Part shown: piece by piece, positions 53,292 through 62,205 of the stretch
Layout: each line of letters starts with the position of its first letter
Position numbering within the stretch: the stretch's first letter is position 1
Source: Comamonas testosteroni
GTDB taxonomy: Bacteria; Pseudomonadota; Gammaproteobacteria; Burkholderiales; Burkholderiaceae_C
Assembly (NCBI RefSeq): GCF_030505195.1
Contig: NZ_CP129672.1
Span: forward strand, 3,134,501-3,198,500
Direction of reading: 5' to 3'
Length of the DNA stretch: 64,000 nucleotides
The notes under the pieces: model-generated
The model's input: only the letters and a program-made list of their open reading frames with translations
Databases searched by the model: none
Told to the model about the DNA's origin: nothing
Made by a program: the position numbers and the translations under genes

Positions 53292-54332
53292 ATGCCCATG
53301 CCAAGTCTTAATCTCTCGCGCTGGATTTTGCCTCTGAAGGCCGTGCCGGCCATGGCGCTCGCTTTGTTGACGGGCCTGTCCATGGCTGCAGAGCCAGCCG
53401 CCGAACCTGCTGCCAGTTGCCCGCCGCCGTTCAGCCCGCCGACGCCGGCTGAAGTGCAGGCCATGGCCCCCCAGATGCAGGACAGAGGCCTGCTCTGGCG
53501 CGTGCAGGACGGCGAGCGCACCAGCTGGCTTTACGGCACTTTGCATGTGGGCAAGCGGGAGTGGATATTGCCCGGCCGCACCATCGTGCGCTCCATGTAT
53601 GGGGCGGACCTGCTGGCGCTGGAGCTCGATGTGCTGAATCCGCAGGTCATGCAGCAGTTGATTGAAGGTTTTCAGGCCCGTGTCGACGCCCCTGCGCTGC
53701 CCGCAGAGCTGGAGGCCCGGCTGGCGCAGCATCGAAAGCAGGCCTGTGCCGAGCATCTGAGCACACAACGTCCGGACGCCCAACTGCTGGGGCTGGTCAG
53801 CCAACTGGGCCGCAAGCAGGGGCTGGTGGCCGAGCTTGGTGCCGATCTGCTGCTGGCAGGCATGGCCCATGCATTGCACAAGCCCGTGCTGGGGCTGGAG
53901 TCGGCGCAGACCCAGCTCGAGGAGCTGCTTTCCGATGACCCCTTGGAGGTGCAGGAAAGCGTGCGCGACGGGCTGGACCAGCTTGATGACCCCAAGGCTC
54001 CGGAAATCCTGCAGCAGCTGGCGAATATCTGGGCCAGCGGCAATGAAAAACAGCTGGAGAACTATGCCGACTGGTGCGACTGCATCAAGACCGAGCGTGA
54101 CCGGCTCAAGTACGCGCGCCTCATTGATGGACGCAATCCGGGCATGGCAGATGGCATTGTTCGTCAGCTCCAGCAGGGCAAGACCGTGTTTGCTGCCGTG
54201 GGTGCGCTGCACATGGTCGGGCCCAAGGGCCTGCCTGAGCTGCTACGTCAGAAAGGCTATCAGGTCGAGCGCGTGAGCTTCAAACTGCCACCCATGCAGA
54301 AATCGGAGTCAAAGCCGATTCAAACCGAATAG
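53292..54332 (+). CDS. TraB/GumN family protein, exported
   Basis: 346 residues with a signal peptide (AVPAMALALLTGLSMAAEP). The TraB/GumN motifs are GTLHVGKREW near the start and VFAAVGALHMVGPKGLPELLRQKGYQV at the C-terminus. Some members are metalloproteases or pheromone-shutdown proteins; others are uncharacterised. It lies 18 bp after the FAH-family gene and is probably cotranscribed. Function unknown. Confidence 0.8.
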   Translation: MPMPSLNLSRWILPLKAVPAMALALLTGLSMAAEPAAEPAASCPPPFSPPTPAEVQAMAPQMQDRGLLWRVQDGERTSWLYGTLHVGKREWILPGRTIVRSMYGADLLALELDVLNPQVMQQLIEGFQARVDAPALPAELEARLAQHRKQACAEHLSTQRPDAQLLGLVSQLGRKQGLVAELGADLLLAGMAHALHKPVLGLESAQTQLEELLSDDPLEVQESVRDGLDQLDDPKAPEILQQLANIWASGNEKQLENYADWCDCIKTERDRLKYARLIDGRNPGMADGIVRQLQQGKTVFAAVGALHMVGPKGLPELLRQKGYQVERVSFKLPPMQKSESKPIQTE

Positions 54333-54431
54333 AGACAAGCACAGGCAGCTATCAATTAATAGAAAGAGCGCGCCTGGCGGGGTCTAAAAATCATTCCACA
54401 ACCCTCTACATCACCCTCAAGGAGACAAACG

Positions 54432-55406
54432 ATGGATCGTCGTCAATTCCTGGCTGCCGTGGCAGCCAGCTCGGCTGCTGCCGCATCCCCCTTCGCCATG
54501 GCGCAGGACTGGCCCGCCAACCCCGTGCGCTGGGTTGTGCCCTACCCACCCGGAGGCGGTACCGATGTGCTGGCCCGCACTGTGGCCGAGTCCATGCGCA
54601 AGACGCTGAACCAGACCATCGTGGTGGACAACCGTCCCGGCGCTTCGACCAATATCGGCGGCCAGCTCGTTGCTGCGGCCAAGCCTGATGGCTACACCAT
54701 CATGTCGGCCGACAATGCCATCCTGGCGTTCAACGAGCACCTGTTCAGCAAGCTGCCTTTCAGCCCCGACAAGGATTTCACCTATGTGGGTGGCATCAGC
54801 CGCTTCCCCATGGCGCTGGTGGTCAACCCCGCGTTCGAAGCCAAGGATTTCAAGGAATTCCTGGCCTATGCCAAGGCCAACCCCGGCAAGCTCAACTACG
54901 CCTCCCCCGGCAATGGCTCGCCCCACCATCTGGCCATGGAGCTGTTCAAGAATCGCACTGGCACGAGTCTGACCCATATCCCTTACAAGGGCGCTGCGCC
55001 CGCGCTGGCCGATGTGATGGGCGGCCAGGTGCCCTGCATGTTCCTGGATCTGGCATCGGGCCTGCCGGTGATTCAGTCCGGCAAGGTGCGGGCTTTGGCC
55101 ATAGGCACGGCCAAGCGCGTCCCCAATCTGCCCAATGTGCCCACGCTGGCCGAGCTGGGTCTCAAGGATTCCGAGGTCTATGCCTTCCAGGGCATTCTGG
55201 GTCCCAAGGGATTGCCGCCAGCCATCGTGCAGCGTCTCAATGCAGACCTGCAAAAAGCCCTCAAGGACCCCGACGTGGTCAAGCGCATGGCCGACTTCGG
55301 CATGGAAGCCCTGCCCGGCACGCCCGAGCAGTTCCACCAGCTGGCACGCACCGAAGCCAAGCGCTGGGGTGAGGTCATCAAGACGGCTGGCGTGAAGCTG
55401 GACTGA
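54432..55406 (+). CDS. Bug-family tripartite tricarboxylate transporter binding protein
   Basis: 324 residues. A Tat-type signal (MDRRQFLAAVAASSAAAASPFAMAQ) and the TctC/Bug fold (VRWVVPYPPGGGTDVLARTVAE, VVDNRPGASTNIGGQLVAAAKPDGYTI, HIPYKGAAPALADVMGG). Binds a carboxylate in the periplasm for a TctAB membrane partner, which is not encoded here; such orphan Bug proteins are common in Comamonadaceae. The 99 bp before it includes the fragment gcagctatcaatt of an AT-rich module. GGAGACAAACG precedes the ATG. Confidence 0.93.
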   Translation: MDRRQFLAAVAASSAAAASPFAMAQDWPANPVRWVVPYPPGGGTDVLARTVAESMRKTLNQTIVVDNRPGASTNIGGQLVAAAKPDGYTIMSADNAILAFNEHLFSKLPFSPDKDFTYVGGISRFPMALVVNPAFEAKDFKEFLAYAKANPGKLNYASPGNGSPHHLAMELFKNRTGTSLTHIPYKGAAPALADVMGGQVPCMFLDLASGLPVIQSGKVRALAIGTAKRVPNLPNVPTLAELGLKDSEVYAFQGILGPKGLPPAIVQRLNADLQKALKDPDVVKRMADFGMEALPGTPEQFHQLARTEAKRWGEVIKTAGVKLD

Positions 55407-55483
55407 TCGTCTTTCCTCTGAGCTACATGCGATCCTGAGCATGGCTTGAAGCCTTTGCGCAGACCTCGTCGGCTCATATCACC

Positions 55484-55516
55484 ACGGCCCTGCCACCTTG
55501 AGTTGCAGGGCCGTTT
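55484..55516. terminator. Hairpin between Bug-protein gene and LysR gene
   Basis: A 10-bp perfect stem (acggccctgc / gcagggccgt) between convergent genes, followed by TTTC. The T-run is short. Confidence 0.6.
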
Positions 55517-56418
55517 CAGTAGGGCAGTACGCCGGGCAGCAGTGGGCGGCTGAGGCGCTCGCGCCACCATTGCTGGGCCCGGCCGCGGGCATCGCTGCGC
55601 CAGGCCAGCCAGAAGGTTTCGGGCGGACGAGGTTCCTCCACCGCCAGCTCCACCAGCACCCCGGTCTCCAGTTCCACACGCACGCAGGCGCGCGGCACAA
55701 AGCCGTGGCCCAGCCCGGCAGCCTGGCATTCGATCTTGGCCTGCATGCTCGGCACGGTGATGCGGCGCTGGCCGGTGAGCAGGCCCACGGTGCGGTCGGT
55801 CAGCGAGCGCGCGCCGTCCCCCACCACCACGGCGGTGTGTTCCAGCAGGTCGCTGCGCGCCAGTGGCCGACCCAATCGCGCCAGCGGGTGGCTGGCCGTC
55901 ACGCAGAAGACGAAATCGAGCTGGCCCACGGCCACCGCCTTGTGGCCGCCGCCGGCCGGGCCTTCTCCTGCCGCCACGATCAGGTCGGCCCGGCCTTCGC
56001 GCAGGGCTTCCCAGGTGCCGGTCAGCGTCTCGCTGCCGATGCGCAGGCGCGTGCCGCTGTTCAGCGCCTCGAAGGCCTGAATGTCGGCGCCGAAGGCGCT
56101 GGTGGGGATCAGCGAGTCATGCACCAGGCGCACCTCGGTCTCGAAGCCTGTGGCGATCTGGCGCAGCCGCGATTCGAGCTGACGCGCGGCTGCCAGCAGC
56201 CAGCGCCCTTCCTTGAGCAGTTCCTCGCCCGCTGGCGTGAGGCTTACGCGCGGGCCGTTGCGAACGAAAAGGTTCAGGCCCAGTTGCTCCTCGAGTTTGG
56301 ATACGGCATAGGAGATGGTTGATGGCACTTTGTGCAGCCGTTCGGCTGCGCTGGCGAAAGAACCATAACGCGCGATGGCATCCACGAGTTCAATGGCTTC
56401 CAGAGAGAGTTTGAGCAT
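55516..56418 (-). CDS. LysR-family regulator, divergent from pirin gene
   Basis: 300 residues. Helix-turn-helix at about 5-65 (IELVDAIARYGSFASAAERLHKVPSTISYAVSKLEEQLGLNLF) and a LysR effector domain. The start at 56418 (MLKLSLE) was preferred to an ATG seven codons upstream. It is divergent from the pirin gene across 177 bp that includes a 23-bp perfect palindrome, so it most likely controls the pirin, isochorismatase-like and amidohydrolase genes that follow. Confidence 0.9.
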   Translation of the reverse strand: MLKLSLEAIELVDAIARYGSFASAAERLHKVPSTISYAVSKLEEQLGLNLFVRNGPRVSLTPAGEELLKEGRWLLAAARQLESRLRQIATGFETEVRLVHDSLIPTSAFGADIQAFEALNSGTRLRIGSETLTGTWEALREGRADLIVAAGEGPAGGGHKAVAVGQLDFVFCVTASHPLARLGRPLARSDLLEHTAVVVGDGARSLTDRTVGLLTGQRRITVPSMQAKIECQAAGLGHGFVPRACVRVELETGVLVELAVEEPRPPETFWLAWRSDARGRAQQWWRERLSRPLLPGVLPY

Positions 56419-56437
56419 GGTGATGTGCGTAAAAAAC

Positions 56438-56460
56438 AATCATCGAAATTTTCGATGATT
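56438..56460. promoter_or_regulatory. 23-bp perfect palindrome, LysR operator
   Basis: aatcatcgaaa-t-tttcgatgatt, an 11-1-11 perfect inverted repeat, 20 bp upstream of the LysR start codon and 136 bp upstream of the pirin gene. It contains the T-N11-A pattern expected of LysR sites. Confidence 0.75.
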
Positions 56461-56595
56461 AAAGCATTTTTCTTTCAATATTTGACCTTTGTTGGCCGCC
56501 GATACTTCATCCATCGCAACACGAAACGCAGCGAAACAAGGCAAACATGCCTGCAGCAGGAAGTGTGAAACCGATCGATTTTTTTGGAGATGAAA

Positions 56596-57315
56596 ATGCT
56601 TGAAGTTCGCCAATCCAACCACCGCGGTCGCGCCAACCATGGCTGGCTGCAATCGCGCCACACCTTCTCCTTCGGCCACTACCGCGACGCCAATCAGCAA
56701 GGCTTTTCGGATCTGCTGGTCATCAATGACGACCATGTGTCCCCCGGTCAGGGCTTCGGCACCCACGGTCACCGCGACATGGAAATCTTCTCCTATGTGC
56801 TCGACGGCGCCCTGGAGCACAAGGACTCCATGGGCACGGGCTCGGTGATCCGTCCCGGCGACGTGCAGATGATGAGCGCCGGCACCGGCGTGGAGCACAG
56901 CGAGTTCAACCACTCGGCCCAGGATTCCGTGCACTTTCTGCAGATCTGGATCGTGCCCGCCGAACGCGGCGCTGCTCCACGCTATCAGCAGGTTCATGTG
57001 GACGATGCCGACAAGCGCGGCCGCCTGCGCCTGATCATCGCCCCCGAAGGCGCAGACGGCACCCTGGCCGTGCGCCAGGACGCCCGGGTTTATACCGGCC
57101 TGTTCGACGGCGAAGAGTCTGCCGAACTCGATGTGGGCTCCAACCGCCATGTCTATGTGCATGTGGCCCGCGGCAGCCTCAGCGTGAACGGAGAGCGCCT
57201 GTCCGAAGGCGACGGTGCCCGCATCCGCAACGCCGGGGCCCTGCGCTTCGATCACGGCGAAGGCGCCGAGGTGCTGGTCTTTGACCTGCGCCCCCGTGAA
57301 CTGCCCACCTTGTAA
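56596..57315 (+). CDS. Pirin-family protein (YhhW-like quercetinase)
   Basis: 239 residues. The bicupin N-terminal metal site is intact: His57, His59 (GTHGHRDME), His101 and Glu103 (GVEHSEF), the same numbers as E. coli YhhW, which can open quercetin. The start at 56596 was chosen because GGAG sits six bases upstream; the ATG at 56590 is too close to it. It is first in a run of same-strand genes (isochorismatase-like, amidohydrolase, DoxX, MFS). The substrate is unknown. Confidence 0.92.
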   Translation: MLEVRQSNHRGRANHGWLQSRHTFSFGHYRDANQQGFSDLLVINDDHVSPGQGFGTHGHRDMEIFSYVLDGALEHKDSMGTGSVIRPGDVQMMSAGTGVEHSEFNHSAQDSVHFLQIWIVPAERGAAPRYQQVHVDDADKRGRLRLIIAPEGADGTLAVRQDARVYTGLFDGEESAELDVGSNRHVYVHVARGSLSVNGERLSEGDGARIRNAGALRFDHGEGAEVLVFDLRPRELPTL

Positions 57316-57399
57316 GCAACAGTTTTCGTACCCCGGTTTTCATTCGGCTTTCTTGTTTCCCTGCAGCCTCTCGCTCACCTTTTACCCAGGAGTTTCACC

Positions 57400-58077
57400 A
57401 TGTCCAACGCCAACGCTTCCATCGCCCGTCCCGTCGCCGTCGCCAAGCCAGGTGCCAAGCTGCTCAACCCCCATGACCACACACTGATCATGATCGACTT
57501 CCAGTCGCAGATGGCCTTTGCCACGCACTCCATCGATCCCGTGCAGCTGCGCTCCAATGCTGCCCTGGTCGCTTCGGCCGCAGCAGGCTTCGGTGCCTCC
57601 ACCATCCTGACCACGGTGGCCGAAAAAAGCTTCTCCGGCCCCATGTTCGAGGAAGTGACCGCGCCTTTCCCCGGCCAGACCCTGCTGGACCGCACCTCGA
57701 TGAACACCTGGGAAGACGAGGCAGTCATTAAGAAGGTCAACGAGATCGGCAAGCCCCGCATCGTGCTGGCCGGCCTTTGGACCAGCGTATGCATCGTCGG
57801 ACCGGCCCTGTCGGCTCTGGACCAGGGTTTTGAGGTCTTTGTGATCGCCGATGCCTGTGGCGACATTTCGACAGAAGCGCACAACCGCGCCATGGACCGC
57901 ATGGTGCAGGCCGGTGCCCAGCCCATCACGTCCTTGCAATATCTGCTGGAAATGCAGCGTGACTGGGCCCGCACCGAGACCTATGACATGACCACGGGCA
58001 TCGCCAAGAAGCTGGGTGGCGGCTACGGCATCGGCATCACCTACGCCAAGACCATGTTCGGCGCCCACGAAGGCTAA
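57400..58077 (+). CDS. Isochorismatase-family cysteine hydrolase (YcaC-like)
   Basis: 225 residues. The family Asp is Asp33 (MIDFQSQM) and the nucleophile is Cys131 (AGLWTSVCIVGP); the third catalytic position appears to be Arg98 rather than Lys, as in some YcaC relatives. Length and C-terminal extension match YcaC-type hydrolases, whose substrates are mostly unknown. AGGAGTTTCACC precedes the ATG. Gap to pirin 84 bp, and 150 bp of structured sequence to the amidohydrolase gene. Confidence 0.87.
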   Translation: MSNANASIARPVAVAKPGAKLLNPHDHTLIMIDFQSQMAFATHSIDPVQLRSNAALVASAAAGFGASTILTTVAEKSFSGPMFEEVTAPFPGQTLLDRTSMNTWEDEAVIKKVNEIGKPRIVLAGLWTSVCIVGPALSALDQGFEVFVIADACGDISTEAHNRAMDRMVQAGAQPITSLQYLLEMQRDWARTETYDMTTGIAKKLGGGYGIGITYAKTMFGAHEG

Positions 58078-58102
58078 AAAGAGCACATCATCTTTCCCCA
58101 GC

Positions 58103-58175
58103 GCAGACCGATCTCGCACCTGTGGTTCTCCCCGTACCCATGTACGGCTAGGTTCTCCATGTGACCTTGGTCTGC
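58103..58175. repeat. Imperfect long hairpin in the isochorismatase-amidohydrolase gap
   Basis: Concentric inverted repeats: outer gcagacc (58103-58109) / ggtctgc (58169-58175), inner ccgtac / gtacgg (58132-58137 and 58142-58147) around ccat. A direct repeat ggttctcc (58124 and 58151) lies within. No T-run. Confidence 0.4.
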
Positions 58176-58227
58176 TCGCCAAGAAATCTGGCGCACTCTT
58201 CGCGCCGCTGAACCAATGGAGACCTCC

Positions 58228-60117
58228 ATGACCCAGCCCTCCACCCCCGATCTGATCCTGTTCAACGGCCGTTTCACCACGCTGGACCGCAGCAAGCCCA
58301 CAGCCACGGCCGTGGCAGTAAGCCAGGGGCGCTTCAGCGCCGTCGGCAGCGACCGCGAAGTCCTGCCCCTGGCCGGCCCGCAGACCCAACGCATCGATCT
58401 GGGCGGACGCAGTGCGCTGCCGGGCCTGATCGACAACCACCTGCATCTGATCCGCGGTGGTCTGAACTTCAACATGGAGCTGCGCTGGGACGGCGTGAAG
58501 AGCCTGGCCGATGCCATGGCCATGCTCAAGGCCCAGGTGGATGTGACTCCTGCGCCCCAGTGGGTGCGCGTGGTAGGCGGCTTCAGCGAGCACCAGTTTG
58601 TGGAAAAGCGTCTGCCCACGCTGGCCGAGCTGAACGCCGTGGCGCCCGATACCCCAGTCTTCATCCTGCATCTGTACGACCGTGCCCTGCTCAACGCCGC
58701 CGCCCTGCGCGCCGTGGGCTATACCAAAGACACGCCCGAGCCCCCCGGCGGCCAGATCCTGCGCGACAGCGCCGGTAACCCCACGGGCCTGCTGCTGGCC
58801 AAACCCAATGCATCCATCCTGTACGCCACACTGGCCAAGGGCCCCCAACTGCCGCGCGACTACCAGGTCAACTCGACACGCCACTTCATGCGCGAGCTCA
58901 ACCGCCTGGGTGTGACCGGCGCCATTGACGCGGGCGGTGGCATGCAGAACTATCCCGACGACTACGGCGTGATCCAGGAGCTGGCCGATGCCGATCAGCT
59001 CACCATCCGTCTGGCCTACAACCTGTTCACGCAAAAGCCCCAGGAAGAGAAGGACGACTTTCTGCGCTGGACCGCCACCTCGCAGTACAAGCAGGGCACG
59101 GACTACTTCCGCCACAACGGTGCAGGCGAAATGCTGGTGTTCTCGGCAGCCGACTTCGAGGACTTCCGCCAGCCCCAGCCCGAGCTGGCCCCCGGCATGG
59201 AAGGCGAGCTCGAAGAAGTGGTACGTATCCTGGCCCAGAACCGCTGGCCCTGGCGCATGCACGCCACCTACGACGAGACCATCGACCGCGCCCTCAATGT
59301 GTTCGAGAAGGTCAATGAAGACATTCCCCTGGCCGGCCTGAACTGGTTCTTCGACCACGCCGAAACCATTTCCGAGAAGTCCATCGACCGCATCGCGGCC
59401 CTGGGCGGCGGTGTGGCCGTGCAGCACCGTATGGCCTACCAGGGAGAGTATTTTGTCGAGCGCTACGGCGCCGCTGCGGCCGAAGCCACGCCGCCTGTCA
59501 AGCGCATGCTGGAAAAAGGTGTCAACGTGTCAGCCGGCACCGATGCCACCCGCGTCGCCAGCTACAACCCCTGGGTTTCGCTGTCCTGGCTGATCACGGG
59601 CAAGACCGTTGGCGGTCTGCAGCTCACGCCCCAGCGCAACTGCCTGAGCCGCGACCAGGCGCTGCGCATGTGGACCGAAAACGTGACCTGGTTCAGCAAT
59701 GAAGAGGGCAAGAAAGGCCGTATCCAGGTGGGCCAGCTGGCCGACCTCATCGTGCCCGACCGCGACTTCTTCGCCTGCCCCGAGTCCGACATCGCCGACA
59801 CCTCGGCCCTGCTCACCGTGGTGGGTGGCAAGGTGGTCTACGGCGTCGGTGCCTTCGCCGACTTCGACGAATCGGCCCCGCCCCTGGCAATGCCTGACTG
59901 GTCCCCCGTGCGCACCTTCAAGGGCTATGGCGCCTGGGGTGTGCAGGAAGGTGCACCGCTGCAGTCCGTGATGCGCAACGCGGCAGCCAACTGCGGCTGC
60001 GCCAGCAACTGCAGCATGCACGGCCACGCCCATGCCACGGCCTGGAGCAGCAAGCTGCCCGTGGCCGATCTCAAGGGCTTCTGGGGCGCGCTGGGCTGCG
60101 CCTGCTGGGCGGTGTGA
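58228..60117 (+). CDS. YtcJ-like amidohydrolase with a Cys/His-rich C-terminal tail
   Basis: 629 residues. Metal-dependent amidohydrolase_3 family: HxH site His71/His73 (LIDNHLHLIRGG), GVAVQHRMAYQ, and the Asp in VSAGTDATRVASYNP. The start at 58228 has GGAG six bases upstream and removes four codons of a longer frame. The last 45 residues hold Cys589, Cys591, Cys595, His598, His600, His602, then Cys624 and Cys626 (GCACW). No ordinary amidohydrolase needs such a tail, so it looks like an added metal or redox site. A DoxX-type gene starts 1 bp after the stop. Confidence 0.85.
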   Translation: MTQPSTPDLILFNGRFTTLDRSKPTATAVAVSQGRFSAVGSDREVLPLAGPQTQRIDLGGRSALPGLIDNHLHLIRGGLNFNMELRWDGVKSLADAMAMLKAQVDVTPAPQWVRVVGGFSEHQFVEKRLPTLAELNAVAPDTPVFILHLYDRALLNAAALRAVGYTKDTPEPPGGQILRDSAGNPTGLLLAKPNASILYATLAKGPQLPRDYQVNSTRHFMRELNRLGVTGAIDAGGGMQNYPDDYGVIQELADADQLTIRLAYNLFTQKPQEEKDDFLRWTATSQYKQGTDYFRHNGAGEMLVFSAADFEDFRQPQPELAPGMEGELEEVVRILAQNRWPWRMHATYDETIDRALNVFEKVNEDIPLAGLNWFFDHAETISEKSIDRIAALGGGVAVQHRMAYQGEYFVERYGAAAAEATPPVKRMLEKGVNVSAGTDATRVASYNPWVSLSWLITGKTVGGLQLTPQRNCLSRDQALRMWTENVTWFSNEEGKKGRIQVGQLADLIVPDRDFFACPESDIADTSALLTVVGGKVVYGVGAFADFDESAPPLAMPDWSPVRTFKGYGAWGVQEGAPLQSVMRNAAANCGCASNCSMHGHAHATAWSSKLPVADLKGFWGALGCACWAV

Positions 60118-60118
60118 T

Positions 60119-60526
60119 ATGGGTGCGCTGCACGCTGCTGCCACCGCCCCCTGGGTGCAGTCGCTGGCCCTGCTGTGCCTGTGTGCGGCCTACCTGCAAG
60201 GTGGCTGGTACAAGTCCCTGAATTTCCGCGGGGCAGTGGCCGAGGTGAAGGCCCTGGGCCTGACTCCGGCTGCTCCCATTGCAGCGGCCGTCCTGGTGCT
60301 GCAGCTAGCGGCCTCGGCCCTGATCCTCACGGGCTGGTACCGCTGGCTGGGTGCGCTGGCCCTCGCAGGTTTCACGGTGCTGGCGGCCTTGCTGGCCGAC
60401 CGTTTCTGGGTAGCGCCGCAGGCCGAGCGCCAGCGTGCTGCCAACGCATTTTTTGAACACTGGGGCCTGGTCGGCGGCATGTTGCTCGTCGCCTGGCACG
60501 ATCTCGGAGGCTCCCATGCCGGATAA
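60119..60526 (+). CDS. DoxX-like membrane protein
   Basis: 135 residues with four membrane segments (SLALLCLCAAYLQGGWYKSL, IAAAVLVLQLAASALILTG, LGALALAGFTVLAALLADRF, LVGGMLLVAWHDLG) and the small-polytopic DoxX/SURF4 pattern (QGGWYKSLNF...). The start overlaps the amidohydrolase end by one base of spacing, so the genes are coupled, and its 3' end overlaps the MFS gene by 11 bp. Function unknown. Confidence 0.75.
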   Translation: MGALHAAATAPWVQSLALLCLCAAYLQGGWYKSLNFRGAVAEVKALGLTPAAPIAAAVLVLQLAASALILTGWYRWLGALALAGFTVLAALLADRFWVAPQAERQRAANAFFEHWGLVGGMLLVAWHDLGGSHAG

Positions 60527-62141
60527 CCCAAAAGCAGCCTCGGGCAGCTTTGCGCCCCTGGCCATTCCCGTCTTTGCAGTGCTGTGGGCCGCCACGGTGC
60601 TGGGCAATATCGGCAGCTTCATGCGCGATGTGGCCAGCGCCTGGATGGTGACCGAGCTCTCGTCCAGCCCAACGGCCGTGGCTCTGATTCAGACGGCGGC
60701 CACGCTGCCGGTCTTCCTGCTGGCCATCCCGGCCGGCGTGCTGTCCGACATCCTGGACCGCCGTCGTTTCCTCATCGGCGTGCAGGTGCTGCTGGGAGCC
60801 GTGAGCGGTACGCTGCTGGTGCTGGCCCAGAGCAACACCCTCACGGTGGAATACCTGGTGGCCCTGACCTTTGTCGGCGGCATCGGTGCCGCCCTCATGG
60901 GCCCGACCTGGCAGTCCATCGTGCCCGAGCTGGTGCCGCGCAGCGAACTCAAGAGCGCCGTTGCGCTGAACTCCCTGGGCATCAACATCGCGCGTGCCAT
61001 CGGCCCGGCCGCCGGTGGTCTGCTGCTGGCCAGCTTCGGCGCTGCGGCGGCCTACGGTCTGGACGTGCTCAGTTATGTGTTCGTGATCGCCGCCCTCGTC
61101 TGGTGGAAACGCCCCAAGGCCGAGGCCTCGGCGCTCAACGAGCAGTTCTTCGGCGCCTTCCGGGCCGGCGTGCGCTATGCCCGTGCCAGTCGCGAGCTGC
61201 ATGTGGTGCTGCTGCGCGCTGCGGTCTTTTTCCTGTTCGCCAGCTCGGTCTGGGCCCTGCTGCCCCTGGTGGCGCGCCGCATGCTGGGCGGCACGGCCGG
61301 TTTCTACGGTGTGATGCTGGGCGCCGTCGGTGCCGGTGCCATCCTGGGCGCCGTGCTGCTGCCCAAGCTGCGCAAGCGCCTCGACACCGACGGTCTGGTG
61401 CTGTTGGCTTCTGTGGTGACGGCCTTGGTCATGGGCGTCCTGACCCTGGCGCCGCCCCAGTGGGCTGCCGTGGCGCTGATGCTGGTGCTGGGTCTGGGCT
61501 GGATTGTCGCGCTGACCACGCTCAACGGCGTGGCCCAGGCGGTGCTGCCCAACTGGGTGCGCGGCCGAGGTCTCGCCATCTACCTCATGGTGTTCAACGG
61601 CGCCATGGCCCTGGGCAGCCTGGGCTGGGGCCTGATAGCTGGCCAGTTGGGCCTGCCGGTCACGCTGCTGATCGGAGCCGTGGGCCTGGTGCTGGTGTCC
61701 CTGGTCTTCCACCGCGTCAAGTTGCCTGGCGGCGAAGCCGATCTGCAGCCGTCCAACCACTGGCCCGAGCCCCTTCTGGCAGAACCCGTGGCCCACGACC
61801 GTGGCCCGGTCATGATTCAGATCGAGTACCGGATTGCGCATCAAGACCTGGCCGCCTTTTCCCAGGCCATGCAGCAAGTGGCCGAGGAGCGCCGTCGCGA
61901 TGGGGCTTATGCCTGGGGCGTGGCCGAGCACACCGGCGAGCCGGGCCGGGTGATCGAGTGGTTCCTGGTCGAGTCCTGGGCCGAGCACCTGCGACAGCAC
62001 GGTCGCGTGTCCAAGGCCGACGCCGATCTGCAGGCCGCTGCTTTGCGCTACCACCAGGGGCCGGACAAGCCCGTGGTCCACCACTTCCTGGCGCTTGATG
62101 CGCGCAGCGCCCAGCAGGAAACGGATTCCCCTGCCCACTGA
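60516..62141 (+). CDS. MFS exporter with fused C-terminal ABM-like domain
   Basis: 541 residues. Residues about 1-410 are a twelve-helix MFS transporter (IPVFAVLWAATVLGNIGSFMRDVASAWMVTEL, GVLSDILDRRRFLIGV, PTWQSIVPELVPRSELKSAVALNSLGINIARAIGPAAGG), the pattern of the MFS_3 / EntS-like exporters. The C-terminal 100 residues (IQIEYRIAHQDLAAFSQAMQQVAEER...IEWFLVESWAEHLRQHGR) resemble the antibiotic-biosynthesis-monooxygenase ferredoxin-like fold. GGAGG sits within the DoxX gene just before the ATG. It likely exports a product of the upstream enzymes. Confidence 0.85.
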   Translation: MPDNPKAASGSFAPLAIPVFAVLWAATVLGNIGSFMRDVASAWMVTELSSSPTAVALIQTAATLPVFLLAIPAGVLSDILDRRRFLIGVQVLLGAVSGTLLVLAQSNTLTVEYLVALTFVGGIGAALMGPTWQSIVPELVPRSELKSAVALNSLGINIARAIGPAAGGLLLASFGAAAAYGLDVLSYVFVIAALVWWKRPKAEASALNEQFFGAFRAGVRYARASRELHVVLLRAAVFFLFASSVWALLPLVARRMLGGTAGFYGVMLGAVGAGAILGAVLLPKLRKRLDTDGLVLLASVVTALVMGVLTLAPPQWAAVALMLVLGLGWIVALTTLNGVAQAVLPNWVRGRGLAIYLMVFNGAMALGSLGWGLIAGQLGLPVTLLIGAVGLVLVSLVFHRVKLPGGEADLQPSNHWPEPLLAEPVAHDRGPVMIQIEYRIAHQDLAAFSQAMQQVAEERRRDGAYAWGVAEHTGEPGRVIEWFLVESWAEHLRQHGRVSKADADLQAAALRYHQGPDKPVVHHFLALDARSAQQETDSPAH

Positions 62142-62205
62142 GCGTCTCTGAAGCCGGCATTCATCGCTGACGCAGCAGGCGATGAATGCAAGGCAGGTGC
62201 GTTAC

